64,000 bases of DNA from positions 239,527,143-239,591,142 of the forward strand of contig OX465281.1 of assembly GCA_949987705.1 (NCBI GenBank), in the 5' to 3' direction. The translations under genes were made by a program, and so were the position numbers. This DNA comes from Thereva unica (taxonomy: Eukaryota; Arthropoda; Insecta; Diptera; Therevidae). Numbering within the stretch: the first letter of the stretch is position 1; each line of letters opens with the position of its first letter. Below are positions 10,381-22,480 of the stretch, piece by piece. Under the pieces are notes generated by a model. That model worked only from the letters and a program-made list of their open reading frames with translations, ran no database searches and had not been told where the DNA came from.

Positions 10381-10491
10381 TCTTCAACCTGTTCTTGTTC
10401 GATTGCGTCAAGGTAAAGTAGCATTGGATGTGATTAGTACTTAGTTGGGGATCGCATGGTAGAACGACACTCGTGTTTGGAATGGTCTATG
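10381..10491 (+). repeat. 5S rRNA-derived sequence, copy 1 (SINE3-like or pseudogene)
   Basis: The core, …AGTAGCATTGGATGTGATTAGTACTT… to GGGGATCGCATGG, follows the 3' two thirds of insect 5S rRNA (AAGCAGC..TCGGGCGCGGTTAGTACTTAGATGGGGGACCGCTTGG, recalled). A second copy at 22481-22592 shares the 5S part and an extra 3' tail GGAATGGTCTATG that is not 5S. Shared non-5S sequence suggests dispersal as a unit rather than two independent pseudogenes. It ends directly against an hAT-like terminus. Confidence 0.65.
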
Positions 10492-10492
10492 T

Positions 10493-10560
10493 CAAGGGTG
10501 GGCAACCTTTTTTATAACATGTGTCAGAATAAATTTTACGTTTTCCGGGGGCCACAGTAA
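10493..10560. repeat. hAT-type terminus (solo)
   Basis: CAAGGGTGGGCAACCTTTTT followed by GGGGGCCACA resembles the common hAT transposon end CAGGGGTGGGCAACC. No matching inverted end was found downstream, so this is a fragment at best. Confidence 0.4.
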
Positions 10561-11879
10561 TTGACAGCATGGCCGGGATTGTCCACTAAGTTGGTCTAAG
10601 TTGAGCTATTTTTACTCGGGTCCTCCAGGCTAAAAAGTCATTTCTTATGTATTTTGATTTTTATGCCAATGCTAACAGAAGCTAAGTTTGCTTCAGTTTA
10701 CTTCATTCGCTTCTACGTTACTTTTCACTTATTAAAGGCCTTCAAGTTGGGTATCAGTGGCTGTTAGTTAGTTACGGGGGTTAGTTTGACTTTGAGCCAA
10801 ATCAAACGATTACAAAAAGGATACATGTGATACATGTGGCAAAACACCCGCAATTAATTCAAATTTTTAATGCTAACTTTCCGTTGAATAACAAATTAAA
10901 ACAGGGTCGTATAATAACTGAGTACGAACATGGTTTTCTGCATAATACAATTACGATTTCGTATTATAAGAAATAATTTTCTGGACAAAAGTTAGAGAGT
11001 TTATTACATATAATTTTTAGGAAACCCTCAATATGTAAAAAGAATATACCATTTGCAAGGTCAGGTAGGCTCTTCAACGGCACCTTGCTTTTAGCATACA
11101 ATTTATGTGCACTTTTAGAAAATTTATGAATGTGCAGCTGCTTTTTTAAACTTACTGTATTTCGATGGAAGAGAAAAATACCATTTTTATTCTTATAACT
11201 TTGGTGACCTATCATCGGCATCGAGTTCGTGGGCCCAGAGTCACCTTCCTTAGAAATTCTTTAGGATTGATCATTTTGGCAATAACTATGCGTTGTTACA
11301 AGTTTTCTGGAATATCCATTTCTCTCCACTAAATGGCGTTTATATTTAACACTTAAATCTTATCATATGGCAATCAATTTACTTCACTAGCTTCTATACC
11401 TTTTCATAAATTTTAAATTACACCATTTTGTATCAAGTCCAAAATTCACAGCTCCTCCAAAATCATACTAAACTAGTCTTCCCCCATATTTAAGCAATCC
11501 TAGATTAAAAATACTCGTAAGTATCTATCTAAAAATATTTAAAGCCATGTTTAATAGTATTCCTTCAAATCATAAAAATTCTAACTTGACTAGAATATTA
11601 TTGTGATCCCAAGACTTGGATTGTAGTTAAATTAATTAAAGCGGTTGAAAAATGAAGCAAACAATAATTCCCAAAGTTGTTTCAATAGAAAGGCACAGTA
11701 TTTAATAAAAAAACTAAAATAAAATTTAAAAAATTGTTTATAAATTTTCTCATAAATTCTTCACACCGTTTTAGGTGGGTATGAGTGTATAAAAGGTAAA
11801 AATCGAATACAGTATAAGAGGCGATCTACCCTGTGTGTGTTTTTTTATAGTGTTCATATATTTTGCCTATAATTAATAA
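10561..11879. other. Unassigned AT-rich intergenic DNA
   Basis: No recognisable element, RNA or coding signal. Short frames such as 10964-11221 lack any motif. Confidence 0.4.
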
Positions 11880-13130
11880 AGTATTTCCCCAAATCTACAA
11901 TAACAAAATACGTGCGTAGTTGTATATTCAATTTAACTACCAAAGCCAATTAACAAGTTTGTTCTTTTGTTGTTAAATATTTTTGTTTTTAAATTTCTTC
12001 ATTTCTTGTGTAATTGTTAGTTTTGTTAACATCAGTATTTTTGTTTGTTTCGCTAGTAATTTGGTTAGTAAATGACAGTACACGAGTATTTGTTTATGGC
12101 TGTCTTAAATTAATTGTATTTATTTAACCAGCAGTTGTTTATGTTTGTTTATAACTTTTAATTACAATTACATTTTTTATTTTTTGGTTTTTATTGTATA
12201 TAAATAATTTTTCTTGTTTTGCGATTTTCTTCTTTCTATAATCTCTTTTTTTTCTGTATTAAATATCATTAATTTCATTTAAATATCTTTTTACATAAAT
12301 AGGCACTGTGTTTAAGGCATCTACATAGTGGAGGTAATTAACATGTATATAATGACACATTTCTCATATATGTATGTATGAATTTATGTATTTTTAGGTG
12401 TAATTGTTTTTGTAGAACATTGGGATTTTAGTTTTTTTTATTTCGTTAAATTAAAATGGAAAAATGAAATTATTAATTGAAATATTTTTTTATTTATTTT
12501 ATTTTTATTTATTTTATTAAAATAAAACATAAATAAAATATTGTTTAATTTTGTAAATATAATAAATAATAATTAATTAATTTGAAGATAAAATAATAAT
12601 ATACATTAATATTAGGGTTACTGTTTTGGTTTCATTTTTTTTATGTAATTTGTTGTGTACATTCAGTTTTTAAAATTTTTTTTTTTTATCTTTTTATCCT
12701 ATTTGGAAGGACATAGGTGACAAGGGAACAAAAGGCATTTCTTACAATTAGAAATAGTGGAAACCTTTGTGCACAGCTATAATAACTTTTTCTTTGTTAT
12801 TTTTATTTATCTTTATTTTTTTGTTTCATTTTTATTATATTTTCTCTTATGTACAAATTTACATAATTTACAAATTTGTAAATTTTTTTTTAAATTTTTT
12901 CTAAATTAAAAAACATGAATTTTTGTTAAAGTTCTTTTTTAAAAAGAAAATTAATAATGTACAAGTACATTATTTGGAAAAAAAAAACAGTAAAGCACCT
13001 TGCTCTGTTTAGAAGGGAGTTGATAAAGTAATGAAATAAATAAATATTGTTAAATAAATTTGCGTGTTTGGAATGCACTATTTTAAGTTGAGTTGAAATA
13101 AAGTTAAACTGAGATCAAAACATAACCTCA
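11880..13130. repeat. Low-complexity A/T-rich island
   Basis: Long T and A runs with TTTATTTA-type periodicity, almost no G/C and no transposon ends. Similar in style to the islands at 6.1-7.9, 15.7-17.2, 20.6-21.5 and 26.8-28.2 kb. Confidence 0.55.
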
Positions 13131-13241
13131 AATTGGGGATGGGTAAAAATTACGCGCCATGTTTTAGTTTCGTTATAGTTTTGAAACTAAGTACACGTTG
13201 CCGTTCTTCTCAGTAGCTGGAGTTCTTGAGGTCCTCTAAAC

Positions 13242-13310
13242 CAGTGCTTTCCAAACCAGGGGGAGCGACCAGCATAAGGGGGCGTTTATAACTCAAAGGA
13301 GGGGCACGAT
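13242..13310. repeat. hAT-like terminus fragment
   Basis: CAGTGCTTTCCAAACCAGGG with the following GGGGGCG resembles hAT ends of the CAGTGGTTCCCAAACC type. No partner end or 8-bp duplication was found. Confidence 0.35.
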
Positions 13311-13540
13311 TGTTTCGTCTTTTTGACACTTTTTTTAATTTCTATTTAATTTTATTGTATCTGTTGTATTATACATCTCATCACCATCTAGACTTTCGGT
13401 ATTTCAACATTAAATAACTCTCATATTTTTTAGCCGATAACCGCGATTCAAGTGCACCAAGATGCAATAATAGCGTGCGGCGACGAAGGTTTCTCGAACT
13501 TGGAAGAAAAATGGGCCGATGATGGTTTTTGAGCAAACTA

Positions 13541-13683
13541 ATACCTTGGACACACCAGCCTTCTTAATCTTGATCATGTAGTCAGAATGACGTAGACTGC
13601 ATTTTATTTCCATATCTTTTGTATGGGTCTACGTCATTTTGACGTCATAATCAAAATTAAGAGTGCTGGTGTGTCCTGGGTAT
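13541..13683. mobile_element. Palindromic TA-flanked MITE, 143 bp
   Basis: Two arms of about 55 bp (13541-13597 and 13627-13683) are inverted copies with about 85% identity, sharing GGACACACCAGC and TGACGTAGAC. TA lies at 13539-13540 and 13684-13685. The centre is only about 29 bp, so the element would form a near-complete hairpin. It appears to sit beside a decayed transposase fragment. Confidence 0.75.
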
Positions 13684-13785
13684 TAGGTCCAAACAGTGAA
13701 CTTCCCTTCGTGCAGTGGTGTTTCGTGAATGACGTATCGGTTCTCTGTTCCCCAAATTTGACAGACTTGTTCAGATGATCGATGC

Positions 13786-13833
13786 CAAGCTGAAATTTTG
13801 ATGACGGATGAGGCTCATTTTACACTCTCTGGT
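13786..13833 (+). pseudogene. Possible IS630/Tc1-like transposase fragment
   Basis: The plus strand reads AEILMTDEAHFTLSG, resembling the (F/M)SDEAHFxLxG block around the second catalytic Asp of insect IS630-Tc1-mariner transposases. Frames before and after are broken and downstream similarity fades quickly. Short match, so only tentative. Confidence 0.35.
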
Positions 13834-13984
13834 CCTAGTAATACAATTCTTCACTTATCTAGGATCAATAATATCAAGCCTCAAAATCTGCTATAGTCTG
13901 TCAAGGATCTTCAAGTCAAAGCATCCAGGTAGCCCTAATAAGGCATCCTGCCGGCTGGTTAATGTCAGAATAGAAAATATTTGC

Positions 13985-14160
13985 TTAGGTCTGGACTTCA
14001 CCTAGCGGTCGGTGCACCTCCTTGTTCTCCTGGTAGTCTGATACTGTTGACGTTACAGTCTTTGTCGGTTGGTTAGCAGGATTCACTTGTTTCAGGAGGC
14101 GTAACACCCCAACAAGACTGTCTCCCGCTAGCCCTGACGGTTGTTATTCACCCGGCTTAC
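13985..14160 (+). repeat. Dispersed repeat family X, copy 1
   Basis: Shares about 170 bp with 63105-63275, for example CCTGGTAGTCTG, TGGTTAGC(A/C)GGAT and CC(T/C)GACGGTTG in the same order. No coding content was recognised. In the second copy it lies downstream of a LOA-like element, so it could be that family's untranslated region; this is not proven. Confidence 0.6.
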
Positions 14161-14706
14161 TGCATAATCCTCATGCATCCACCAAACTACCCTTAGCCTT
14201 TCATATTCTTTGTCTATCTTCAGGTCAAGGTTACTACTAGACACTGCACCATGAGTTGAACGACATGACAGACTAGTGGTACAAAGTCTGATTCCTGAGG
14301 TTGACCATGCCCCAGCCCCATAAAAAATCGAATCATGTTATCCAAACTGCTGCAGTACTAGACCATGGTTTTACCAGTGTTGTCATAAGATTTCCAGACT
14401 CAGAGAAATAGTACTCCAAACATTTTCCTGCAAGGAAAATTATTGAATTGAGATCCCAAACTGGATGACATCGGCCTCTAATCGAGGCAGGTAGTGAAGG
14501 TTAGAGAGAGAAGTTGCGAGAGGTAAAAACTGTATCCCAGTGGTAAATCCGAATAATTACGTAATTAAATAAAATAGGGCGTGACAAAATGACTGGAAGA
14601 AAGAGACGTTCTCTTATGTCTGTAATATAGCATTCGAGAACATAATGAACTCCAAAAGTCTATCCAGAACATGCGAATAATGGTACCATTTAAGGAAGGT
14701 CCTTAT
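14161..14706. other. Unassigned region
   Basis: No recognisable gene, repeat pair or element boundary. Confidence 0.4.
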
Positions 14707-14708
14707 TA

Positions 14709-15371
14709 CAGTTTTTTCACATTAAATTCATCTATTTTCAAATCAAATTAATCCTTTTGCAAATTAAATTCATCCTTTTGCAAATGAAATTCACCCGCTT
14801 GAAAATTAAGTACTTCTACTTACTATTACTAGCTTGAACCCGGTGCATCTCGCTGCACCCATAAGCTAATAGTATGGCGTGCGCCAAAACAATTGGGAAT
14901 CTCAGAATCGCTTTTCCATTGGTAATGAGAGTCTAAATCCTTCAACGAAAGTACATTCGGAAAGAAAAGCGTCACTACGTTCGTTTAAAAACCCAAATCA
15001 CTCGCTCATTTATATTCCCAATCACAATTCAACGGTGGTCAGATGGAGGGAGTGATGTTGCCGTAAACGAATTTTGAAGGGGAAATTACAATGCACGTGC
15101 GCTTGTATTTTATCCATACACGAAATGTTAATGTGTGTAGAATTGTCATTTCCTTGCACTAAACTTGATTTTGAAAAAGACTTCCTCGATGGCCTTCAGC
15201 ATTGGACAATTTGGTGGTAGAGTGTATCTTTTCTTACCAACAAAATGTATGAATAGTAATAGATTATGGTGTGTCGGGTTTGATTGCACCTGGATTTAAT
15301 AACATTATTATAGAAGTACTTAATTTTCAAACGGGTGAATTTAATTTGCAAAAGGATTAATGAAAAATCTG
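14709..15371. mobile_element. TA-flanked TIR element containing a Helitron
   Basis: Inverted ends: the left arm (14709 to about 14817) and right arm (15304-15371) share CTTTTGCAAATTAAATTCA and TGAAAATTAAGTACTTCTA on opposite strands. The outermost bases are CAG(T/A)TTTTTCA. TA at 14707-14708 and 15372-15373 is consistent with a Tc1/mariner-type MITE. The left arm has an extra internal duplication. The middle is occupied by a Helitron 3' end. Confidence 0.7.
14828..15300 (-). mobile_element. Non-autonomous Helitron, copy A
   Basis: On the minus strand it ends …GGGTTCAAGCTAGT at 14828. A perfect hairpin GGTGCA-gcgaga-TGCACC (14859-14842) lies a few bases upstream of the CTAGT terminus, the hallmark of Helitron 3' ends. 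About 250-300 bp is alignable to the 3' portion of the copy starting at 28956 (shared ATAGTATGGCGTGCGCCAAA, GAATTGTCATTTCC). The 5' end was not located exactly. The base after CTAGT is A, not the usual T. Confidence 0.7.
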
Positions 15372-15373
15372 TA

Positions 15374-15719
15374 CTAATGAAGGAAGCATTCAGGTACGAT
15401 GTAGCAAGTGTTCTATTGTAGATGAAGAAAAGCTCAAGTATCTAGAAGCTGATGTATTTGCTGAAGATAATGTCACAACAGAAAAAGTAAAGAGAAGAAT
15501 TTCCCTAGCGAGGACGACCTACTTCACACTAGAACTCTATCAAGAAAAACTATAGCCCCTTCTCCTCTACTGATAAGATAAGCAATGAAAAAAACTTTGT
15601 ACAATATTCGAGGTGATTCAACAAAAAGGTTTTTATATAATAAAGTATAAGAGTGGATATAATGATTAATAGAACGTAGAACGTAATGTTACGAACTGCA
15701 AAAACCAGTCCAGAGATTG
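15374..15719. other. Unassigned spacer
   Basis: No coding or repeat signal was recognised between the TIR element and the AT-rich island. Confidence 0.4.
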
Positions 15720-17240
15720 AGAAACAAAATGCATTTTAAAAAATTATCTTTTACTCCTTTTTCCATTCATAAAAAAAAAATTTTAAAAAGGGAATAATAA
15801 AAACATTTGGGTAAAAAATAAAAACAAAAAAATTCTTCAAGCGAAACATAATTTTTATTTTTAAAAATAAAAATATATCTTAAAACAAAACGACTATTTT
15901 CTTTTTTTTTTATACTTGTATAAGAAATAATAATTTTATAAAATTATTGAGTATCAATTTACTTTTAACGAAATAATAATAATAAAAAACAAAAAAGATT
16001 TATTTATCTAAATTAAAAAAATGACTAAATCTAAATATTTATGTAAAAACAAAATAATATTAATAATAATAATAATTATAATAAAATATTTACGACGACC
16101 AGAAATACACAAGAAAACACAAAAATTAAAATCTAATAAAAAAAACTTTTTGATTGTTTGTTTTCTACATTTCTATTTTTTGTAATAGGAAATTTAAAAT
16201 AAAACTTCGTAAAAATATATTAATTTGAAAAATATAATAGAAAATAAGACACACATACTAACATAATTTTTTAAATAATTTTAGTAATTATTTGGTGTTT
16301 ACTGTTTTTTTAAACTAATTTACTTGCTTTGAAATAAAATCAAAATTATTTAAAAGTTTCTTTTAAATTGACTCGTTTATAAAACGAGTGTTTTTTGTTG
16401 TTGTTATTAAAATGTGTGTGTGTGTAGTTTTATTAATTAATTATGGTAAAATATTTATTTTGTTTACTACATATTACTTGTTTTCTTTCCTTTTGTTAGT
16501 TTTACTTTAATAATATCACGCAAATTTAGCGGATAAAATAATATTTATGTTTTTGTTTAAAAACTAACTCTTTGATTTGTTTTATTCTATTTCTAATTTA
16601 TTTATTTATTTTTATGTGTTTTGCTCTTTTACAATAGAAGTACTATTTTTTTTTTATTTTGTTCTAAGGTGGTTGTGAAATGTGGATGATGATATATTAT
16701 AGAAATTTATGAGACTGTTTCATATTATTTGAACTTTTACAAATTTATTATCAACAACATAACAAAGATCCCATAAGTACGATTGCACATGCGTTTTTTT
16801 TACATTTATGTTTTCTTTTTATCTGATTTGTTTATAAAACATTTTTTTTCTTTTATAATAAAACATTCATAAATTTATACACATAATTCCCATTTTTTTT
16901 ATACAATATTATACACATTTAAAACCATTTGTTTATATCATTTTTGTTTATTTTTTTTTGAACACGAAACTTAAAAACAAAATTTTGTTTTATATTTTTA
17001 AACAATTTTATATTTTATAACATTTTCTGTACGGCTCGGAACTTTGAGAGCGTGCTTTATTAGTTTTCTTCTTTCTTTTTTTTTTTGTACAAAAGTAAAG
17101 TTACAAAATTGTAATTTTTTTTTATTTAATTTACACAAATTGGTTGTTTTCAGGGGTTTTTGCGATATACATTTAATTTATTCAACATTTTTTTTTTATA
17201 AAATGTTACATGTATAAAAAACAAATATTCATACTTCCGT
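15720..17240. repeat. Low-complexity A/T island with strand-skew switch
   Basis: The first half (to about 16350) is A-rich on plus and the second half T-rich, both with homopolymer runs and few G/C. No transposon ends. It contains a GTGTGTGTGTG microsatellite near 16413. Confidence 0.5.
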
Positions 17241-17799
17241 ATTACACACCTGGATATTACTGAACTAGTGAAATTTTAACGTTTTAATTAAAATTAATTA
17301 ACAATTAATGCCTGTTTAAATAAGCATAGATATATCTTTGATTATTTGAGTAGGTTTAGTTTACTAAATATTAAATGTGAAATATAAGTCCTTTATATCA
17401 GACCTAATAAAGGTTGTAAAAGGGTTCGATATACTTAGGAAATATCTTTCGGTGGTACCTTTCGACATTTACACTACTAAGTTCACTTATATTCAATGTC
17501 AGTGAAAAATTTCCTACCAATGCCATTAATGTAATTGCAAACATTATTCTTATTTGAAATGGTCATCAAAGAATAATTACTAAAGTGGAGTGGAAAAATT
17601 GTATTTTTACAACGGCTAGGTCATACCTGCAGAAAGTTTGCATTTTAGCTTACAAACCTTCCAATCTTTAGTTTTGGTCCATTTTAAACACAAACAAAAC
17701 TTCCACACAAGTTTTAGAACGCAACTTATCATGTAAACTATAAAAAGGACATTTTTAATGTACCAGCTTTCATAGCCCCAAAGCCGACTGTTCTAATTT
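17241..17799. other. Unassigned region
   Basis: AT-rich, without recognisable coding, RNA or mobile-element signatures. Confidence 0.4.
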
Positions 17800-18480
17800 C
17801 TTATGTTGCATAGCTTGCAATACGGTCTTAGGCCTTAGATGGTCCTGTGGATGTTCAGAGCTGTAGTTACCCAATTCTCAAGTAAAGCGAACCAGTATAA
17901 TGCGATCTATAATGTCATAAAGTTGGGAAGTATAAAGAGGGTGGCAACACCAGGCGAAAAAGGGCCATGAGAACATGCTCCACGAACGCATGATTTTTCC
18001 TGCACTTATACCACCCAAACTTCACCTCCAACATCTATCCTTATCTAGTGTCTTCAGACCGAGAGAATGCGGCACGTGTACCTCAAAAGCCTACGGACCA
18101 GCTGCCTGAAAGTATGGTCGCCTTAACCACGGACTGACTTTCAGCCAGGACTTCTCTATCGAAATGCCCTTAAGAAAAGAGTGGCGAAACGGAGACGTCC
18201 TGAGCAAGATCAATGTTCGAATATTCTCCGGCAGCACCGAGACGTTAGAGGGCATCGGGGCAGGGATTTATCTAGAGACATAAACAGTTCACTGTCCTGG
18301 GAACTTTAGATGCACGCTAGGATTCAGATTCTTACTTTTTAATCTATCGTCAAATGATTATTCGGCTTTTTTGATGATGGAATTACAGAAGTTTCTAAAC
18401 TTACTATCGTGAGACGAAGTGACTCATTTGGGAACTCTGTACGATCTGTGGCCGACGACGTCTTTAGCTTTAAGTGAGTT
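17800..18480 (+). pseudogene. LOA-like non-LTR fragment (RT end plus RNase H)
   Basis: In shifting plus frames, ACNTVLGLRWSCG near 17815 resembles CKRMLGxxWGL of the RT C-terminus. Near 18200-18310, KINVRIFSGSTETLEGIGAG then IYLE resembles the RNase H start FTDGSKTExGxGAGVY. Heavily degraded, with many stops. Confidence 0.55.
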
Positions 18481-18839
18481 TATATATTCCCCATTGAACG
18501 ATATATTCGTCCTGAGCCTTATAGATTTGGTAGAGTAGGGAAATAAACAAACGCACTCCTGCCCATGTGACACAGAGAGCGGTAGAGTTCACATGTAGAA
18601 ACACAAATCCCAGTCTGTGGCTTGAAAAAAGCGAATAAGTCTAAAGCAGTTGACCGAACAGTTTTTTTTGGAACTATGTTGGTTGGGATGGAAGGTAGAT
18701 ATAGAAAATTAGCGCTGACTTGTGGTGGTGGTTCGAAGCACCTAGGGACAAATCTACTTCAACAGTATACCATGTTGGGTGAGAAGTAAGAAATAGATTA
18801 AGACGTCCCTCCCGGAGGATAGTTTACAATTTGATGTTA

Positions 18840-19091
18840 ATTGAAGGGTTGTAAGTCTAAAGGGTCTAAGTGCCAAAAAATCAAGTCAATATTTTTACGA
18901 AAATACAATCTACGTGGCAAGCCTAATAATATCCAAATGGGTCAAGGTGCCTGTTTCTTTTAAAATTTTACTTACACGCAAAAAAAATTGTGGCGGGCCG
19001 TAAGTGCCAACGTGTTTTTTATTATGTTTTTTGTTATATCTCCAAATAATAAAATTGGCACTTAGACCCTTTAGACTTACAACCCTTCAAT
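18840..19091. mobile_element. TA-flanked MITE with 37-bp perfect TIRs, 252 bp
   Basis: Both ends carry a 37-bp perfect inverted repeat beginning ATTGAAGGGTTGTAAGTCTA and ending AAGTGCCAA. TA is present at 18838-18839 and 19092-19093. There is no coding capacity. The perfect TIRs suggest a fairly recent insertion compared with the surrounding debris. Confidence 0.85.
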
Positions 19092-19479
19092 TATTGAAGT
19101 TTGTTCAGCGTCCTTGACGGAAACACTGATGCACCTTTTGAAAGGACACGTCATTCCTAATAAACATTACCCAAGCCGTAGATCTTACTATTAGGCGTTG
19201 CGTTAAGCTTAGACTTCGACATAAAACCAGAAGATATTGAGCAATCCCAAGAAAGTTGGATACATTAATAAAACTTAAATACTTTTCACTCAAAAATTCC
19301 GGCAATTAAATTCCAGGCTAAGATCACTCATATCTGTTATTTCTAAACTCGATAGCAACCAGTTCCGTTCCGATAGAAATCTTTAACAAAATATTCAAAG
19401 ATCACATCAACCTAATTGAATATCACTTTTTTTTAGTAATATGTATACTAATAAATATAATAGGATCATCAACATCTAG
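19092..19479. other. Unassigned spacer
   Basis: No recognisable feature. Confidence 0.4.
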
Positions 19480-19570
19480 TACATTGTTTCCAAAGTTTGG
19501 GAGGCGTACCCCCAGGAGTACTTGAAGAGTTTAGATGGGGTACGCGAACCACGATTTCGCTGCAACAAGA
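19480..19570. repeat. hAT-like terminus fragment
   Basis: TTTCCAAAGTTTGGGAGGCG followed by TACCCCCAGGAGTAC resembles the conserved end of some hAT families (CAGTGGTTCCCAAAC…GGCGTACCCC). No partner end was found. Confidence 0.4.
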
Positions 19571-19859
19571 AGCCGTTGACTTGCAGTATTAACAAGAAGT
19601 AGAAATCAAACTAGCCTAATTAACAACAGAGTAGGAGGGATTAAATATTCATCTCTTAGAAATTAGCAAGATGTGATCTAGGAAGAGTTAAAAAATACCA
19701 TAGCAATTTTTGCCGTTAACCGAGCTACAATGTTGTAAAGCGCTACGTTACAAATATTTAGCAGTGAATGCTTTACGAGTATGACCAACCAAACAATAAT
19801 GTTAATAAGGAACTTTTTTATTTTATGTGGCAGTGCTAAGCTCAGGAGTCACCTTTTGT

Positions 19860-20185
19860 ACTACTAGTCCGTCATGTCTAGCAGTAAGCTTAGTACGGGG
19901 AGGGGTGGGGGGTATAGGTTAAGGGTTAAAAGGTACGGGGGGGGGGGTATTGAATAAGGTGGTGATGAACCCTGCGTTTGAACTCTTGGATGTTGTAGGA
20001 GCTCGGAAATACTGACTGCGAGAGATTATTCCACACTGGAGTTGTTCTATTAACAAACGAATTCATATCTTGTTGAGTGCGTGAAAGGGGTAGTTGCAGA
20101 TGAAGGGAATGAGACGAGTGGGCTAATCCACAATGGCCACAAAGAATAGGTTGAAGGTTAGGCAAGAACAACAATTGATATAGAT
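19860..20185 (-). pseudogene. 5'-truncated non-LTR element, RT C-terminus and 3' end
   Basis: The minus frame 19926-20174 (82 aa) reads SRTQQDMNSFVNRTTPVWNN then LSQSVFPSSYNIQEFKRRVH, the typical last 40 residues of CR1/Jockey-like ORF2 (SFxxRTxxxWNxLPxxVFPxxYNLxxFKxxVxxHL), and then stops. A G-rich tail follows (GGTACGGGGGGGGGGG on plus near 19931). It is the same style of element as the RT fragment at 22840-23230. Confidence 0.7.
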
Positions 20186-20600
20186 CATCTCGCTTTGGAC
20201 TGGCAGATCAGAGAAAATTGAAAAAATATGTAGAAAGTTAATAATAATTCAAGTTGAAATTGCAATTTTCTTAATTCTATGTAATGCTCTTACTATTCTG
20301 ATGGATGAGCTTCACTTCGAAAGCAAGCTCTCTGTGATCTGAATAGGCAATATGAATCTTCGACTAACAATATCACACCTTAGTATGAATAAATTAAAAG
20401 GCAAGTATTATAACACAATGAAAAAAAAATTTAAATTTACTATAAATTCAATTCTATGCCCCAACAAGTACTCCCATAACCCTGAGAGAAAAAGGCATAT
20501 CTCTGCCTTAAATTTTAAAACAAACAGCAATACAGATTCATATAAAACAAAAACTTCTTCAACCCCCAAATAAACAAAGAATATATCTATCATCTGAAAC
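20186..20600. other. Unassigned AT-rich region
   Basis: Short frames (for example 20352-20573, Lys/Asn/Ser-rich) reflect composition. No gene recognised. Confidence 0.4.
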
Positions 20601-21480
20601 AATTACAACTGATTTTTAATAAACAAACATACGCTAAATTTCAGTAAAGTGTTTTTGAAACAAGTGTTTTGGTAAATAGAAAAAAAAAATTATATCAACA
20701 GATTTTTTTTTACATATTTTATAAATATTTATAACAAACAGATTTGTTTTTGTTTTTTTTAGTAATTTAAGATGAGGTACAATTTATTTAATATAATTCA
20801 CTTTATCCAAAAAAATTAAAATAATAATAATTTAAACTGTTCCAATAATCAATATCTAGTTATTTGTTTTATTCACAGCAAATTACTGACAAAATATTTA
20901 ATTTTTCATATAATATTTATTTTTCCCAATTCTCCATTTATATTTTTAACATAATTTTCATATTTTTTTTAAACTTTATTAAATCTTCATTTTTGTTTTT
21001 GTATCATCATCTTAGAAAGCTTTAGCAATGTTTTCGTTTTTTTTATTCATTTTTTTATATGTATATTATATAAATTTCTACTTTTTGTAAATTTCATTTT
21101 GTTTTGTTTCATATTTATTCTTGTCCTTCTAATATTTTTCATTAATGGCGCATGCTTTTCTAAAAAGCTAATCTAAATGGCACTTTAGTGGCTTTTTTTA
21201 AATAGGTTTCATTTTATTTTTTTTTTTTTTTGTTTTTATATTTTTCTTCACTCCTTTCCTACTTCAACTTATATTTTATGTTCCTTTCCTAAATATTTGT
21301 TTTTAAAAATGGGTCGGTTTTTTTTATTTAATTTTTATATTGATCACAAGGAATTTCTTTTTAAACATTTTTATTGCAATCGTGTTAATTAAAGGTTTTA
21401 ATAATAATTTTGAATGTTTTTAAAATGGCGTGTAACTTTGAAGAAATTAAACATAATTTTTTTTATATTTTAAATTTCAA
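20601..21480. repeat. Low-complexity A/T-rich island
   Basis: Homopolymer T and A runs with few G/C, similar to the other islands between the Mef2 stop and the window start. Confidence 0.5.
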
Positions 21481-21521
21481 TATTTTAAACTGTATAAGAT
21501 AAGGTAATAAACAAAATGGGG

Positions 21522-21783
21522 TGATTCCGCATGAGCGTACACACGACACGACAGAAGTCGGCTGCAAAGGTGGTTTATTGGGAAGAGGATGAGAGAGGGC
21601 GATAGAAAGTGTGACCATTCCCTCGTCCTCTCTTATCCCCTTCTCCATAAACCACTTTTGTAGCCGACTTTTGTCGTGTCGTGTATGCACTCGTACACAC
21701 GACACCATAATCGACTCTTCTCCATAATCCACCTTTGCAGCTGACTCTTGTCATGTCGTATGTGCGCCCATGTGGAATGGGTG
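21522..21783. mobile_element. Foldback element with long inverted arms
   Basis: The left arm (ACACGACACGACAGAAGTCG and GCTGCAAAGGTGG, 21540-21573) is repeated in inverse orientation at the right end (about 21725-21775) and again in the centre (about 21647-21690). That gives three copies of the same about 50-bp module. Flanks ATGGGGTGA and ATGGGTGTGA may be a diverged target duplication. No coding capacity. Confidence 0.65.
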
Positions 21784-22480
21784 TGATAACGTTTTCTGAA
21801 CAGTGTTTTAGCTCACCAAACAAAAAAATCATATTTCCTAAAATAAATGTCTGGATGGATCTTTAGGAAATGAGCTTTAAATGTGATTTTGTAAAACCAT
21901 GCTTAAGTTGGATTTTAACACCATTCTATTGCACTTACTTCAAGCTTCAGCAAGATCCTCAATCTATTTTAAAAATTTTAGTAAATAGTATCAAAAATAT
22001 TTATACGAATTAGGAGTATACAATGGGATTCTTTTACCATGAAATCTTCACGGTGAAGATATTAAATACGCTGCGAATTGCTGGATACGTCAATTAATGT
22101 AAGTAGTCCATCGATAGGATACATTATTATTTAAGAATTTGCGAAGATTTTAAGATTTTTATGAATTTATTAAGTGAAATTTATAAAAAGAAAAGACCTG
22201 AAACCATAGAAGAGATTGCTAAAGGCACAGAATCACAGAGATTTGTTTAAATACAATCAAAATTTTATGAAATACGCTATATTCGTAATTGGAGAATTAT
22301 ATTTCCATTTTTAGATATTAAACGTTAAAATAGTTCCATCTGATAATTAGTTCCCTCTGATAAACGTTCTTCTACTTAGTCAGATCAGCCCGAGTAAAAA
22401 TAAAACTCATCCATCTCAACTGCAACTGGCACACACGGACCGCACAAATACACACGCACAAACGGGTGACCAAAAAGGGT
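21784..22480. other. Unassigned region
   Basis: No gene or element boundary recognised. Confidence 0.4.
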
